Positions 10,440 to 22,204 of a stretch of DNA of 64,000 bases are shown piece after piece. The stretch is taken from contig JAUPFV010000001.1 in assembly GCA_036936605.1 (NCBI GenBank), positions 252,518,802 to 252,582,801 on the forward strand, written 5' to 3'. Source of the DNA: Limnanthes douglasii subsp. nivea (lineage: Eukaryota; Streptophyta; Magnoliopsida; Brassicales; Limnanthaceae). Numbering within the stretch: the stretch's first letter is position 1; each line of letters starts with the position of its first letter. The translations under genes were made by a program, and so were the position numbers. The notes beneath the pieces were generated by a model. The model was not told the origin of the DNA. It worked only from the letters and a program-made list of their open reading frames with translations, and made no database searches.

Positions 10440-12690
10440 TAAACTTTCATGAACTGATTTGAAGATTCTTTTTAATCTTAGTTTATGAAATAATTCCCAG
10501 GTACTAAAAAACTCATTTTTGGCCTTTACAATTATTTGTACATCAGTGAAAGGGTTGTTGAGTACCGGGTAGCATGGGTAATATACAGTTCTCAACAATT
10601 CTCAACTCAAACTACTATATATGGTCACTTCAACCCTAATAAAAGTTCTTCTCAATTTCAAAGTTCAACCAACCCAAATTTAGATGTTAACAACCATTTA
10701 CTAAAATCCCATCAACGGTCATTACCATCATCGCAGCTTCAAAACCATTTACCAATAAATTCCTCGCAACTATCGCTTGGCTTCATATATGTTCCTCCTC
10801 GAAATAACCGCAAAGAAACACAAAGAGTATCCATTTACAGAAAATCAGAAAAAACTTCATCACCCATCAGCATTGATCCACCTCAAAATTTATGCAAAGA
10901 GACTCATCTAGTTTAATCAAAGGCTCATCTCTCCTAAACCTTCGAATAAAAAGGAAAGCATTCATAGCTATGGGAGACCTCGAAGCTGATAACACTCTAT
11001 AAAATACTACAAATAATCTTATACTATCATCTTCTCTCTCGAGGAAAGTTGTTGAGACCAACTTGAAGTCACAAAAACTCCTTCGAATACCCAACATCAA
11101 ATTCTACCCTCAAGTTCAAATTGTCTTTGACTGGTAGACTAAGCTTCTAAAGAAGAAGTTGACTCAAAGGAAAGGACAAAAACGAATTCAAATATCAAAG
11201 CTATTGAAAGCGGTGATGCTTCTAAAACCGAAGATGACACTTCGAAAAAAGGTGCACTAGAAACAAATGTGAGGAAAAAGAAAGTACCAACTGAGCTTCC
11301 TGAAGATGTTTGCCACGGTCAATGTGAATTTAAAACCACTCCTCCCTGAATATGTCATGGCACTAAAGAATGTGTCATAAAACTATTACATTCAATATAT
11401 GGCTAAGCGTCTAAACAAACAATGGGGGATGGTAGATAATGTGTGACTTCAACTACCAGAGAAATTAGAGACTCCACTTAACTTTAAATTCGATGAATTG
11501 GCGATCTATCTTGAGAACATCAAATGGGGAATTTGGTTCCCACTAGATCCAATGATAGTGGAGTATTTTGAACTCTTCGATCTCTGCCATACACAAGCAA
11601 TGCCCAAATCTATCTTCCCTCGAAAAAAGGGTAAACAAACAATTACCAACTCCTCTACAGATTTGAAGCCATCAAAAGGAGAGGGGAAGACCAAGAAAAA
11701 TACGAGCAAAGCTAGTCTTCCAACTATTGAAGAAGGAAAAGCATTCCCTTGTAAAAGAAACAAGCTTTTGAAAGACTTATCTACCAAAACAGGCAGAAAA
11801 GTGTACTGAGTTGCCCCAATTAGAAGTACCTCCCTAAGAACCTGAAGAAACCGTGCTTGAAGATCACCGAGGAGATGACAACTTCAACTTTGAAGAACCT
11901 ATTGGTAAATAATAATTTCAAAACCTTTACCAAGATATAGAGCTCTCAGTTTAACAAATCCAAGAAAAACTTTAACAGATTAGACATCAAGTTACTGCTC
12001 CTCTTCTGTCTGAAATTTTGGATTCAAGCTTTCCACCAGTTGCCTCGTCTTCTATTCTCATGTTTTACAATAATTATAGGTTCACCATATCAAGGAGCCA
12101 TCTAAATAAGTTTCAATTGCATTGTAAACATTTTCTAACCTTGAAGAAGCAGCAAAAACATTGTGCACAAAAGTCGACTCTGCTCGAAGCCATTTGGAAA
12201 TTATAGCTAAAGACATGGTTCGATGGACAAAAAGAAGGTGAAGGTTAAAAGAAAATGAGAGAAATATTTGGCAAACACATCTTTGAACAATTTTGAGCGT
12301 GTCAGGTTGTGCAGGTCAAAATTTATCAAATAATCCATCCACCTCAAACGGCATTTGAGAGCCGTTCACGATGAAAAAAAACCATTAAATTGAAAATTTT
12401 ATCATCAAGCAGAGCTAGATGAGCTCAAGGAAAAGCATACGAGGTCAATATCCGAGGAGAAAAAGAAATACTTATCTCCCCAAGAATATTGTTAAAAATG
12501 AAGAGGAAAAGAAGAAACTTCCTCACGACATGGCAATACTCAAGGCTACAATCGAAGGAGAAAAATAAAATGTTGTGAAAATTTTCAAAACTCAATGTGG
12601 AAAGGATACCCTTACTACGAAAGAAACTTCGATGAGCAAAAACAAAATTACATTGCTCCGTGAATTTCATGAAGTATAATCGAGGCCAAT
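10440..12690 (+). pseudogene. Tat1 antisense ORF (Transposase_28-like), decayed
   Basis: Opposite in strand to pol. The first part (frame at 10536-10916) is Ser/Pro/Asn/Gln-rich. Near 11390-11590 the translation reads LNKQWGMVDNV, LQLPEKLETPL and YLENIKWGIWFPLDPMIVEY (11507-11566). This fits the plant Transposase_28 ('putative gypsy-type transposon') pattern LRLPxxxE...GLRFPLHPF. A lysine-rich stretch follows (11610-11800), then a charged, probably coiled-coil C-terminal part to about 12690. Several stops. The function of these ORFs in Tat elements is unknown. Confidence 0.72.
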
Positions 12691-12734
12691 AATAGCATAC
12701 TAATAAAACCCTGCGCGTCAAAGATTTAAACCCA

Positions 12735-13154
12735 CAATGAGCTGAACCCTCGCGAACATGTAACTCAAATAAAATCTCCTGTTATTCTTGTTTACCCAAA
12801 CAACACAACAATGATCTACTTAAAGACTTTTTGTATAAGACGTCATCTAAGACAACATAGCCATGGGCTTTATACTGTAACGTTTTAGCCAACATTGCAT
12901 CTTGATGTAACCTGGCTTTTAGAAGAAAAAAAATTGAGGATATTAGACGTCCAATCACTTGTATTTATGTTTGGGATAACAAATACTTTCTCAACATATT
13001 TACACTTTTCTAATCGTGTTAAAATTGAAGGACTTTTATGCAACAATGTACACAGATATTTCTCTATATAAGCAATTGTTGCTAAAGAATCAACAATTGT
13101 ATTATATCCTCGGTTAATATACTCAATAATCACTTTGTCAAACAAAATAGTCAA
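12735..13154 (-). pseudogene. Tat1 RNase H-integrase linker and start of integrase zinc region
   Basis: Minus-strand translation near 12800-12880 reads AHGYVVLDDVLYKKS, matching the segment just before the integrase zinc domain (family: xYxLxDGxLYRR). The frame at 12885-13154 carries the preceding linker (DSLATIAY, family: ADALAxLA). It aligns with 44050-44500 of Tat2. To the left the sequence passes straight into the end of the antisense ORF: the integrase zinc finger, DDE core and C-terminal domain are absent. Confidence 0.7.
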
Positions 13155-13435
13155 ATTTCAAAGCTCGTCAAGATACAAGATGATCTTTTAGCCTCGCATA
13201 CGCCTTCCATGTGATTTTCCATTAGTTGTGAGTCTGTTTCTAAATAAACTATTGTCTCTCCACAAATATTTGGAAGTCTTAAACCAGCTAACGCGGCCTC
13301 ATATTTAGCCTCATTATTTGACGGATGAAAACCAAATCGAATAGCCTGATATATTTCCTCTCCAGAAGGAGCAACTAACTGAACCTCTGTACTAGATCCA
13401 AATATACAATAACCACCATCAGTTCGAACGACCAT
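13151..13435 (-). pseudogene. Tat1 second RNase H (archaeal-type)
   Basis: Minus strand: an RTDGGYCIFGS start (family: xxDGASNxxGxGxG), SGEEIYQAIRFGFHPSNNEAKYEAALAGLRL, and ETDSQLM. This is the additional RNase H of Tat elements, recognized by the NNEAEYEALLAGL motif. It follows the RT-linked RNase H at 13569-13799. Confidence 0.8.
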
Positions 13436-13568
13436 GTAGCAACTTCTTGAATTGATTCTTTATCTATCTCTTTATCTTATCGGCTCGAATTAAATTCGAC
13501 CAGAAAATTAGTTAAATGATGAGCTTTAATCATCATTGAGGAGCAAAACTGATATCAAAATCTCCCAA

Positions 13569-14680
13569 TTATATTGTCAATTTGGTCATTCTACCAGAGA
13601 TATCAGGACGTTCTAACACATTCTTTAGTAGGAAAGAAGTTTGAACAATATTGGTGTGAGCTTGTAAATGGGGACGTATCTTCCTAGCAACCACCACTAA
13701 AGCCAGAGCCAATTTTTCAAGCATTAAATACCTTTTTTCTGATGCCAACAAAGTTTTGCTAACATAATATACTATCTTTGAAACTTCATTTTTCTTCATA
13801 TATCAAAACAACTCTCACAGCAAAATCAGACACCACTATATATAAAAAAACAATTACTCTCTAATTCGAGGCTTAGACAAAATCCGGTGATAACACTAAC
13901 TCTTTAATCTTTAAAAAGAATGTTTGGTTTTTACATAAACTTTTAGGGTCTTCGTAAAACTTGGAAAAAATGAAACATGTATAAAAAACCTTGAAATAAA
14001 TCGATTAAGAGAAGTTAACCTTCCTGTCAAGATTTGCACCTTCTTTATAGTTCGAGACGACGTCATCGAAACCAGAGCCTTTAATTGTTCATGATCAACC
14101 TCTATCTTTTTTTCACTAATAATATACCTTAGAACGTTTTTTGACCGTATGCCAAAGTTATATTTTTTTGGATTTAGCTTCAATTGAATAACTCTTAAAT
14201 TTAGAAAAGTCTCCTCTAAATCTTTCAAGTATTCGCCATCTGTTGGGCTTTTAACTAACATATCATCAATGTATACTTCCATATTCCTTCTAAAATTAGG
14301 AGAAAAAGCCTTAAACACCAGCCTTTGATATGTCGCTCCATCATTTTTCAACCCAAATGTCATGACTCTACAACAATGTAGTCCTCGATCAGTGATGTAT
14401 GTAGTGCTTCCTGATCTTTTAGATCCATTTGAATCTCGGTATAACCTGCAAAAGCATCCATAAAAGAGAAAATTATATTCCCTAAAGTAGAATCAACCAA
14501 CTAATCTATTCGAGAGACTGAAAATGGATCTTTAGGGCATGTTCGATTCGAATCTGTAAAATCAACACCACAATCGCCACTCTCTATTCTTCTTTTTAAC
14601 TAATACTAGGTTTTCAGTCGATAAAGGATATTGCGCCTCGCGAATATGTCTGACCCTGGACAAACCATCCACCTCTACCA
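13569..14680 (-). pseudogene. Tat1 reverse transcriptase and RT-linked RNase H
   Basis: The frame at 13911-14363 reads MTFGLKNDGATYQRLV, then the active site VYIDDMLVKS (YIDDM at 14259-14273), then LNPKKYNFGI and a LTGRLTSLNRFIS segment, all typical of gypsy RT. The catalytic Asp pair is intact, but stops and frameshifts break the gene. The adjoining frame at 13569-13799 reads YYVSKTLLASEKRYLMLEKL, the RT-linked RNase H. It would have made element cDNA. Confidence 0.85.
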
Positions 14681-14989
14681 CGATAGCCTCAAACTTTTCT
14701 ACAGAAAAAAACATGTCCCTTCTAGATAACAGGCTTGATCCTCAGATTTATAGCTAAGCCTTGATATATTACTTCAGGTGGAACTCCTGCTACATCCTCC
14801 ATTTTCAAAGCAAAAACATCCAAATTATCAAACAAGAATTCTAACAACTGATAACGCAAAAGTAAGTGACAGCAGAGTCTCTATTCGTTGAGTTTTACTA
14901 TAAAAAAAGTATATCTCTCAATATTCTCACTCACTATTAAATAATCCGGGGTTTCCCTCAGATCATTTATTCCTTCTTCATCCAAGGTT

Positions 14990-15770
14990 AAACCCCATGG
15001 TTGCTATTTAGCTATCTGATCCTCGTAATTAAGACCTCGAACTCGAAGAGCTGTTGCATAGCATTCTATGGCTACCTTTTGGTCACTTTGAACAACACCA
15101 ACATGATCTCCAATTAAAGATTCTAAGCATTGATGAGCAGTAGACACAATAGCATATATTCTTGAAAGCCAAGATCTCCCAAAAATAGCATTGTAACTGG
15201 TTGGACATTCAACCACCATGGACAAGACTTGAACCTTATTTTAAAAGGACCTATTCCCAAACACATTTCACCTTCGAATTTGCCAATCACTTGAATTGTC
15301 ACCCTTGTAAACCTAATTATAGTACAATCAAACCGATAAATTCAAGGTGGCTTATGCATCCTATCATATGTAAACTTGAATAACACATTTGCAGAACTCA
15401 TTGCATCTTTCAGTTCCAGATATATATATGCCCCTATAACCACTATGCCCTCATGAGGACCAGCTATTCTCCTCAAATCATCTTCATCGGATAAATTAAA
15501 AGCAGTATTATTCTTACCATATAAGTGAGTAGACATCCTTCTTTCTACTTAAAATGATGGACTGAAAATGCGTCTTTTCTTGGAACTATTAGTATTACCA
15601 AACATAAAATCTCCCCCAAAGATTGCTAAATATTTAAAATACTCAAATGGCCTTCGAATGCGTCCCCACTCCACTGGTTCATCCACAGCTAGTAAAATTA
15701 ATCGATTTGGATCAGTGTCCAAATATTTTGAGGCTGCATCAAACTCATCACATTTAGAATCTACAGTCAT
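14990..15770 (-). pseudogene. Tat1 protease
   Basis: Minus-strand frame 15342-15536 contains KDAMSSANVLFKFTYDRM. It aligns with the retropepsin active-site block of Tat elements (LVDxGSSADVLF), but the D-[TN]-G triad reads DAM, so it is inactive. The downstream part at 15004-15225 reads SYNAIFGRSWLSRIYAIVS, a highly conserved segment after the Tat protease. A retropepsin would cleave the polyprotein. Confidence 0.78.
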
Positions 15771-17170
15771 CAGTGCACTTTTTTGCTTCGAATTTGGATT
15801 AACAACTTGTTGTATCGATGAACTTTGAGGTTTCGATCAACTTTTTTTCCCTTTAACAAAGGTTGTAATTTTTCATTTCCTGTTAGAACTTGTATCTTAT
15901 TATTCAATGCTATACAATCTGCGATGTCGTGCCCAATATCATTATGATACTTTAAAAATCTGTTATTGCGCTCTTCCCTCGGTCTGTTTATTGGAGCTGA
16001 GTTTTTAAAGCTTACATGACCTTTAAATTTCTTGAAAAATACCAGCAACACTCTCAGTCAAATCAGCATAGTACTCTGGTCTTATTCACTCGGTTGGCCG
16101 TGGTCTATAATGTTGTTCTAAAAGCAAAACCCATATTATTCGAGCATGTAGATTGGTATTTGTTCTCGGACGAGGAGGTGCCTAATAACCATGATTAACA
16201 GTTTTACGCTCTGAAATTTTATGTACAGAGTCAGGTCTACCTCGAACTCTTCTGGACTCTTCTAGTTTAATTTGATCTTCTACTTGAGAAATTAAAGCTC
16301 TATATTTTAATGTTTGTCTTTTGTTGTCTCCTTTACCAAATCTTTTAGTAACAACCCTTGTCTAAAAGCAGCCATAGCTACCAACTCTTCACAATCGTCT
16401 AATCCATTTTCTATTTACACAAAACACCTTGTATAGTCTTTCAGATTTCACTTACAACCTTCTTACATTGTACTGTCGTATCCCCATTAGCTCACATTTC
16501 TCTGCTTCCCAGGCACTATTGTCGAAATGTTGTATAATATTCTCTGAAATTGGTAATAGATCCCCTAAGAGTTCTATTATACCACTTCCATGAAATGCCC
16601 TTGAAAGTCTGAGAAAATGCTATGCATTCTAGGCTATCGTCATCTTCAAAGTTTGTCATATAGTTTTTGAGTTCTTCAATGTGATCAGTAGGGTCTTGAG
16701 TCCCATCAAACCTTTCGACTTTGGAAATATCAAAATGTTTCGGAAGAGAAATGGACCTAATTTTAGTAGTTAAAGGATAATTTCTACAATCCACTCCTTG
16801 TACATACTGGTCATCTCATATGGCCTCCATAACAACATACAATCAGCTCCACCTGTGTATTGGTTAAACGTGTTTCCTTCACACCACACCGTATCCATCA
16901 TATGACAAGGTTCATTGTCTCTCTTTGACTTATACTCTTTGTGTGATATCAGATGCCGACTTATTTCTCCTTTCGAAGAACCCTGGTACTTTCTATGCTT
17001 AAACAATTCTCCCTTATATTTTGAGCTATCAAATTCATCATCACTAGATGTGATATACCTATGTCTATTTTTATTTTATTTTTGCGCAATTTGGTGTTCT
17101 TTATCATACTCAAAATACGCTTTCTTTCAACCGCTTTGAATTTGATGAGCCGTGTATGATTGATCATATT
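15770..17170 (-). pseudogene. Tat1 gag
   Basis: Minus strand. The capsid part (frame 16516-16794) reads KHFDISKVERFDGTQDPTDH, FEDDDSLECIAFSQTFKG and WKWYNRTLRGSITNF, the Retrotrans_gag pattern. The modified zinc knuckle near 15900-15970 reads KYHNDIGHDIADCIAL, close to the C-x2-H-x4-H-x4-C form used by Tat gags with the first Cys lost. The N-terminal part (16770-17167) is charged. Several frameshifts. It matches the intact gag of Tat4 along its length. Confidence 0.82.
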
Positions 17171-17534
17171 GATTTTCTAATTCGTTTTTCTCCTCAACAT
17201 GTCGTACCTCTAATCTTGGCCTTCCTAACTGAACTTTTTGTTCTCTTTGAAACATACTTATCATTCAATGTAGTTATTTTGTCCCGCAAATGGTTCATCT
17301 GATCTTCAATATTAGAATTCCCTTGCTATACCGGAATTTGGTCGTTTTCCCTAATTTTATTCTCTGCATAAGTTAGATCTCAACGTTTGCATAGCCTTGC
17401 GAACAATTGGATCACCTTCTTGTTCTGGTCCATACTGATCAAGATCGATATCTCTCACTAATAGATCAACGACTATTGGTTTTTTATGTGTAATCAAGGT
17501 ACCAATTGAAACTCTCTTATTGTGGTCACCAATT
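17171..17534 (-). other. Tat1 leader and primer-binding site
   Basis: Non-coding leader between gag and the 5' LTR, with short in-frame traces only. At 17516-17534 the minus strand reads AATTGGTGACCACAATAAG. The same place in Tat4 reads AATTGGCGACCACAGTGGG, and Tat2 has AATTGAAGACCATAGTGGG. This marks the shared primer site; the TTGGCG start is the usual Tat form. Confidence 0.6.
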
Positions 17535-17837
17535 TGTTGAGTATAGTGTTTAGTTCTAGAAAGAGAAGTAAAAAATGAAATAAACTTGTAAAGAGGGAAA
17601 GTAAGTTTAAGAATCAATCTCTGACTTACGAAAATTATTGTCCCATTTATTCATCGCCTCGCACCTTATTTATAGGAATCTCGGACTGCAATAACTGAAT
17701 CAGTTATTTAAATGGGCGAATTGCATTGCAGCCCATTATTTTTACAAATAATCCAAATGTCTTCGTATAACTATACAATTTATCATAAATAACCTTAATT
17801 TATTACATAATGCCCCTATGTTTTCATATCCTTGTTA
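17535..17837 (-). repeat. Tat1 5' LTR (right)
   Basis: Begins TGTTGAGTATAG and ends just before the duplicated ATGAT at 17838-17842. It aligns over its whole length with 9460-9762. Contains the minus-strand TATA box at 17667-17674. Confidence 0.9.
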
Positions 17838-17842
17838 ATGAT

Positions 17843-18560
17843 AAGCTTCACTGTTGATTGCATTAACCCCAAAAACATTTTGTAAACTAGTATTTAACGT
17901 CATACACTTAGCACGTTCATTTAAGATTTGGTCATGCGTTCAGCTACACCATTTTATTGTGGTGTTCCCATAATGTTTTTTTCTATTACAACTTTATATA
18001 TAGAACAATACTCTGGGAACCTACCATCAACATATTCACCTTCATTATCTGTTGTTATACATTTCAAGTTCAAACTTGTCGCATTCTCTATCACAACTTT
18101 CTATTTCTTAAATATATGAATTACATCATTATTATTTTTCAAAAACATAAACTCATACCTTTATAGTCAAGTCATCAATAAATATGATGTAGAGCAGTGA
18201 GCCACCAAGTAATGGATAAAGATGGTCCTCATTAATCCGTATTAACAAACTCTAACTGTTTGGTTTTAGAGTTCAACCGTATTTGACAAATGTGACTTTA
18301 TTTTGCTTCTCGAATAAGTAGTTCTAACACATACCAATATAAATACACTTCAAGTCTCGTAGTTTTCCGTTTGACTTAAGTACTTTCATATCATTTTCAC
18401 TCATATAACCAAGTGTTTGGTGCCATATTGTATCACTAGAGTCATCAATTCCAAATGTATCTACTACACATATGTCTACTGTTGTCAAATCAATAGCCGA
18501 CAAGTCTCTTGGCTAGAATACATATAAAAATTACTCGTTTTGTAACCAAGAGACACTATC
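17843..18560 (-). pseudogene. Copia B integrase N-terminal half and GAG-pre-integrase
   Basis: Minus-strand translation near 17900-18060 reads TNDEGEYVDGRFPEYCSIY, IMGTPQ*NGVAERM and MNVLSV, the copia integrase core (family: SDNGGEY...TPQQNGVAERxNRTL). The glutamate of the DDE triad is retained. The frame joins the C-terminal half at 9010-9459 across Tat1. The plus ORFs at 17928-18166 are shadows. Confidence 0.82.
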
Positions 18561-19846
18561 AAAGCTTCATTTCTCACCTTTTACCTATTACTACAAAAAT
18601 AAATATTATTCTACTTTTCATTAACTTGTCGAATATAAATCAAATTTCTCTTTAAAATATAGAGCATGTCTAACTCCAATGATTTTACAAAATTATCAAT
18701 TGTCATGCTTAAGCTTGTTATCTCAAATACTTACTATCTAAACTAGTATATTATTAGCTAAATAAATGAGTATAAGATAAAACCTACAATACAGTTGACA
18801 AAAATTCTCCGTTAGAAGTGGTATGCCAAAAAGCTCTAGAGTCGGGAACCCAATAGTTTATGGGACTTCCAACGGTAAGTAAGAATGCATCGTGTAAAGT
18901 TTATGTAACAAAATTTCACTATCATTATCGTTCCTCTTAGCTTCTTCATAATATTTTTGTTTGTGTCCCATATGGTCGAAATTTCATTATCCAGGTAGAC
19001 CCTTGGGCCTTTAGATTGGATCTTTCTTCACCATCTTCTTAATTTAGAGCATTCGTTGTTCTGATTTTTCTAAGATGAACTGCCTCTTTATTTGATGTAA
19101 AATGAAATCATTATTTATATACTCACTATAATCTTTCTAATAAACTTCTTCATTGACAATAAGGTCGTGTATATCGTTATAATTTATCTTCTCTTTATTA
19201 TCATAACTACTTACGAATATTTTCACAACTTCTCAATTATTGGGTAGAGAAGTAAAAAGGATTATAGCATGAATTATAACATCAATTTCGATTACAACAC
19301 TCGATAGAGAATTGACAATTTTATAGAACTCCATCAAGTGTTCTGTAACTGAAGCGTCTTCTATCATGTTAAATATGAAAAAATAATTCATCAATTGCTG
19401 TTCGCCTAAGGATTTTCATACATACTCATCAAGGCCGCCATCAAACCAGTAGTTTTATTTTTTTTCATAATACTGACTTCGCTGCGATCAATCGAACAAT
19501 CCCTCGAAACTTAATCTAGAAGTTTCCAATCTTCCTTAGACATCTCATCTCACTTTGTTGAATCTATAAGAGGTTGCTGCAAGCTTTATTCATAAAGATA
19601 AATTTCAATTTACATTCTCCAACACACAAAGTCTAACCCGTAAAACGTTTTTATCGTAGCGCTTCTACATCTTATTGCAACACTGATGATATCACCTCCA
19701 AGTTTAATTGCAACATATTCAGATATGACTTCAAACACTGCTGATATCACCTCATATTGCTCTACTATTTATTCTTCTTCTAATTATTTTCCCATCGATT
19801 CTTCATAAATTATTCATAAATCAATGATTCCTAGATTTTTGACGAT
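18561..19846 (-). pseudogene. Copia B gag and protease, decayed
   Basis: Near 18820-18860 the minus strand reads WVPDSRAFWHTTSNGEF, the copia protease pattern WxxDSGAxxHxT with the catalytic DSG changed to DSR. Fragments further right to about 19600 fit gag by position only (LLEFYKIVNS-like helices near 19300). Many stops. Confidence is good for protease, moderate for gag. Confidence 0.6.
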
Positions 19847-19848
19847 CC

Positions 19849-19862
19849 TTGCTTTGATATGA
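19849..19862 (-). other. Copia B primer-binding site, degraded
   Basis: Minus strand TCATATCAAAGCAA compares with the tRNA-iMet complement TGGTATCAGAGCAA; the mismatches look like decay. Its place between gag and the right LTR supports the call. Confidence 0.55.
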
Positions 19863-20175
19863 GTTTTTAAATCAATGTTTGGAAGAAATAAAACAAAAGA
19901 AAAGAGACACAAGGATTCTATTTTCTTTACCTAAAATAAGCTGGGTCCAATGATGACTATAGTTTTTCAGTATATCATAATATGAGTGTTTACAATGATA
20001 CACAACCTATATGATATGTGGAATACATACTAATACATTATGAAAAAAAAACATAATAAGTCAAATGCCAAAGTATCACTTGGAACAACAAACAAGTTGG
20101 CTAGTTTTTTATAATGTTTCATAAGTGTGAAACGGTCACGAGCTATCATCTTCCATACAAATATAACAATAATAT
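19863..20175 (-). repeat. Copia B 5' LTR (right)
   Basis: Starts right after the primer site and shows patchy similarity to 7232-7598, ending at an ATATAACAAT block. The right end is approximate. Confidence 0.5.
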
Positions 20176-21116
20176 ACTATGTTGATCAGAAAATAAAGTT
20201 TTATAGACCCGAATATTGATAAAAGAATATTTATCCTTGATATGTTAATTTTTTACTAACTTAATTGTTAGTTTAATTTAAAACAAAATAAAATACTCTC
20301 ACCTTATTTTATTTTGTTTGTTTATAGTGAACATCTTATATAGAAGGGACATATCGATAGTTTCTTTTTTATTTGCCTTACATTCTTTCTTTCTTTTAAT
20401 TTTTTTGAACGATTATCATCAACTAATCCCTCTTTGTTCTAGGGTTGTTGAGACTCTCTAAATATAATTTATTTATCATGATTAGAACAACATGTTTAAT
20501 TTGATTTAATTTAGTAGTTTTTGTTAGTATTGATATTAATCATAATGTATTCGATTTCCTATGAGATTAATTTATTGATATTAGATTTAGGTTCATACCA
20601 GGAGGTAATATCTACTTCAAAACTATATCAATACCAATAGATTAAAAGACTAGTATATTATGACCCACTAAAGTCTGCACTAAGTTTTTAATATTATTAT
20701 CTAATTTTTTTAGATATTATTATCTAATTTTTAGAGGTTGAAAACTAGAGACACACCCATCCATACAACAAGGTTAGTTATTGGCAATCGAGAGATAAAA
20801 GAAATCTCAAAGTGGACCTTATATATATATATTTTGAATTCTACATGTTCAATAACCTGGAATATTTTATAATATTAATAATATTCTCAAAAACTATTTT
20901 ATTTTTATATTTAATTGTTTAATTATAATTAAAACCTCAAAGACCATTTGGATAAAAAGATTAAAACTTTATTTTTTTGTTGATTAGTATATTTTATTTT
21001 ATATTAGATTTCTAAATTTAAAAATAAAATTATTCCCTTGGGTTCGATATTCGAGTATTTAAATACTCATAAAACTACAATAAAAATCGTACACTTATAA
21101 TTTTTCATATCAAATT
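20176..21116 (+). repeat. Athila 5' LTR (partial)
   Basis: The end is marked by the motif series CCTTGGGTTCGA...ACTACAATAAAAATCGTACACTT seen at the end of many Athila/Tat LTRs, followed by a primer-site-like sequence. The first part (20205-20335) resembles 52297-52430 at roughly 70% by eye, which I take as the 3' LTR. The start is not found; it may be lost at the junction with copia B. Confidence 0.5.
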
Positions 21117-21140
21117 TTTAGGGCATTACTATGGATCAGT
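21117..21140 (+). other. Athila primer-binding site, degraded
   Basis: TTTTTAGGGCATTACTATGGA in place of the usual TTTTTGGCGCCATTGCCGGGG (tRNA-Asp complement). Most differences are C-to-T or G-to-A decay. Confidence 0.45.
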
Positions 21141-21189
21141 TCCTTTATTTTTCAATTTATTGGTTTGATATATTTTTATATATAACTTT

Positions 21190-21780
21190 TTATGTTTATG
21201 AAGAAGAATTCGGAAGATCGAAATGTGTGCAATGATCAATGAGAAGATCCTTGAAGCAAAGATAACCACGTTTGAGCAACCAATGACCCAACTAAAGATG
21301 AATGTTGCTATAATATATGTAATTAATGCTTATCATCCATTGATTACAAATCATCTCACAACAGCGGAATATGCGATGTATGTAAGTAATTTCCAGCAAG
21401 ACATTATTCCTTATTATAATACCAGTGTTTATCAAGTATATCACATGCAAAATCCAAAATTTTCATGAAAAAACAACAATAACATATGGATGCAAGAAGG
21501 TTTGGATATATTGGAAATAAATCCAACACTAAAAGAGACTCTAATTTTTTTTATTAAATCTTCCAATAATAATTTTGAAAAGATGAAACCCACTACACAA
21601 GAGACTCTCAACAAGTTTATTGAATATTTATAAAACTTATTTTGAGAAGATGAAACCCACTTTAAAAGAAACTCTCAACAAGTTTATCGAATCTTCTAAT
21701 AATTACTTTTATAAGAATAAGTCAAGTGCAAAGAATCTTGAGGTGATGGTTCAATCAGAAGAAGTGTTTTAAGAATTTTG
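21190..21780 (+). pseudogene. Athila gag fragment
   Basis: The frame at 21223-21468 reads AEYAMYVSNFQQDIIPYYNT and later MQNPKFS. This fits the Athila gag spacer after the zinc knuckle (family: VNYVGNFxRQQNNPYSNTYNPGWRNHPNFSW). Further on come two near-repeats EKMKPTTQETLNKFIE and EDETHFKRNSQQVY, then KNLEVMVQ (family: IKNLExQxGQ). Stops separate the parts. The zinc knuckle itself is degraded. Confidence 0.5.
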
Positions 21781-22204
21781 ATTACAACGAGCCAAGACCT
21801 AATCGCGGTGAGATAAGTTTTAATCTCGGTGATGTGAGTGTGCCAAAAATAGTAACTTGTGATCGTTTGGTTGTTCGCGGTGACTTCAGACATGATCACG
21901 GTAAGCACGATTGTGCTTGTGTTGATATTGAAAAAACTCCTTTCACCTCTATTTATCAAAATACATTATGCGTGTTGTGTTAAGGGAAAATATAACAAAT
22001 AATCTTCAAAGTAGTAATTTTATTAATTAAGGAAAAAAACATGGATTTTTATATAATTACGAACATATTTATACTGTTTACAAAGCAATTGTACTTTCCC
22101 ACTAATTACATAATTCCACTAATCTTGATCGTGGACTAGTATCTATGGTAATGGACCTGTAATCATGGTCATTACTCTAGTCGTGGTACGTTAGGTGGGT
22201 CATC
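21781..22204. other. Spacer with scattered TCGCGGTGA-like motifs
   Basis: No gene. It contains several variants of a TCGCGGTGA motif (near 21793, 21816, 21868, 21894) and shorter CGTGG/CATGG relatives near 22131-22186. Origin unknown; it may belong to the Athila interior or to the flank of Tat3. Confidence 0.4.

Larger units (their letters stand above)
9460..17837 (-). mobile_element. Tat1: Ty3/gypsy Tat-lineage element, full LTR-to-LTR but missing integrase core
   Basis: Two 303-bp LTRs (9460-9762 and 17535-17837), about 85% alike by eye, flanked by the perfect 5-bp duplication ATGAT (9455-9459 and 17838-17842). The minus strand encodes, from the right, gag, protease, RT, RNase H and a second, archaeal-type RNase H. 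An opposite-strand ORF with a Transposase_28-like domain lies between pol and the 3' LTR. Dual RNase H and the antisense ORF are hallmarks of the Tat lineage. The integrase catalytic core is deleted and all genes carry stops. Same family as Tat2 and Tat4, judging by primer site and gag. Confidence 0.9.
7232..20175 (-). mobile_element. Ty1/copia element B, split by Tat1 insertion
   Basis: Minus-strand copia element. Diverged LTRs lie at about 7232-7598 and 19863-20175, with a tRNA-iMet-like primer site next to the right LTR. The coding order read right to left is gag, protease, integrase, RT, RNase H. The integrase is interrupted between 9459 and 17838 by the Tat1 element, and its sequence resumes after the 5-bp target duplication. 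Stops, frameshifts and a mutated RT active site show it is dead. The LTRs have diverged strongly, so it is older than its insert. Confidence 0.8.

Noticed and set aside
15201..16198. Plus-strand ORFs at 15201-15383, 15568-15828 and 16016-16198 as host peptides
   Set aside because: They are antisense to the Tat1 protease and gag, and similar shadows occur at the same place in Tat2.
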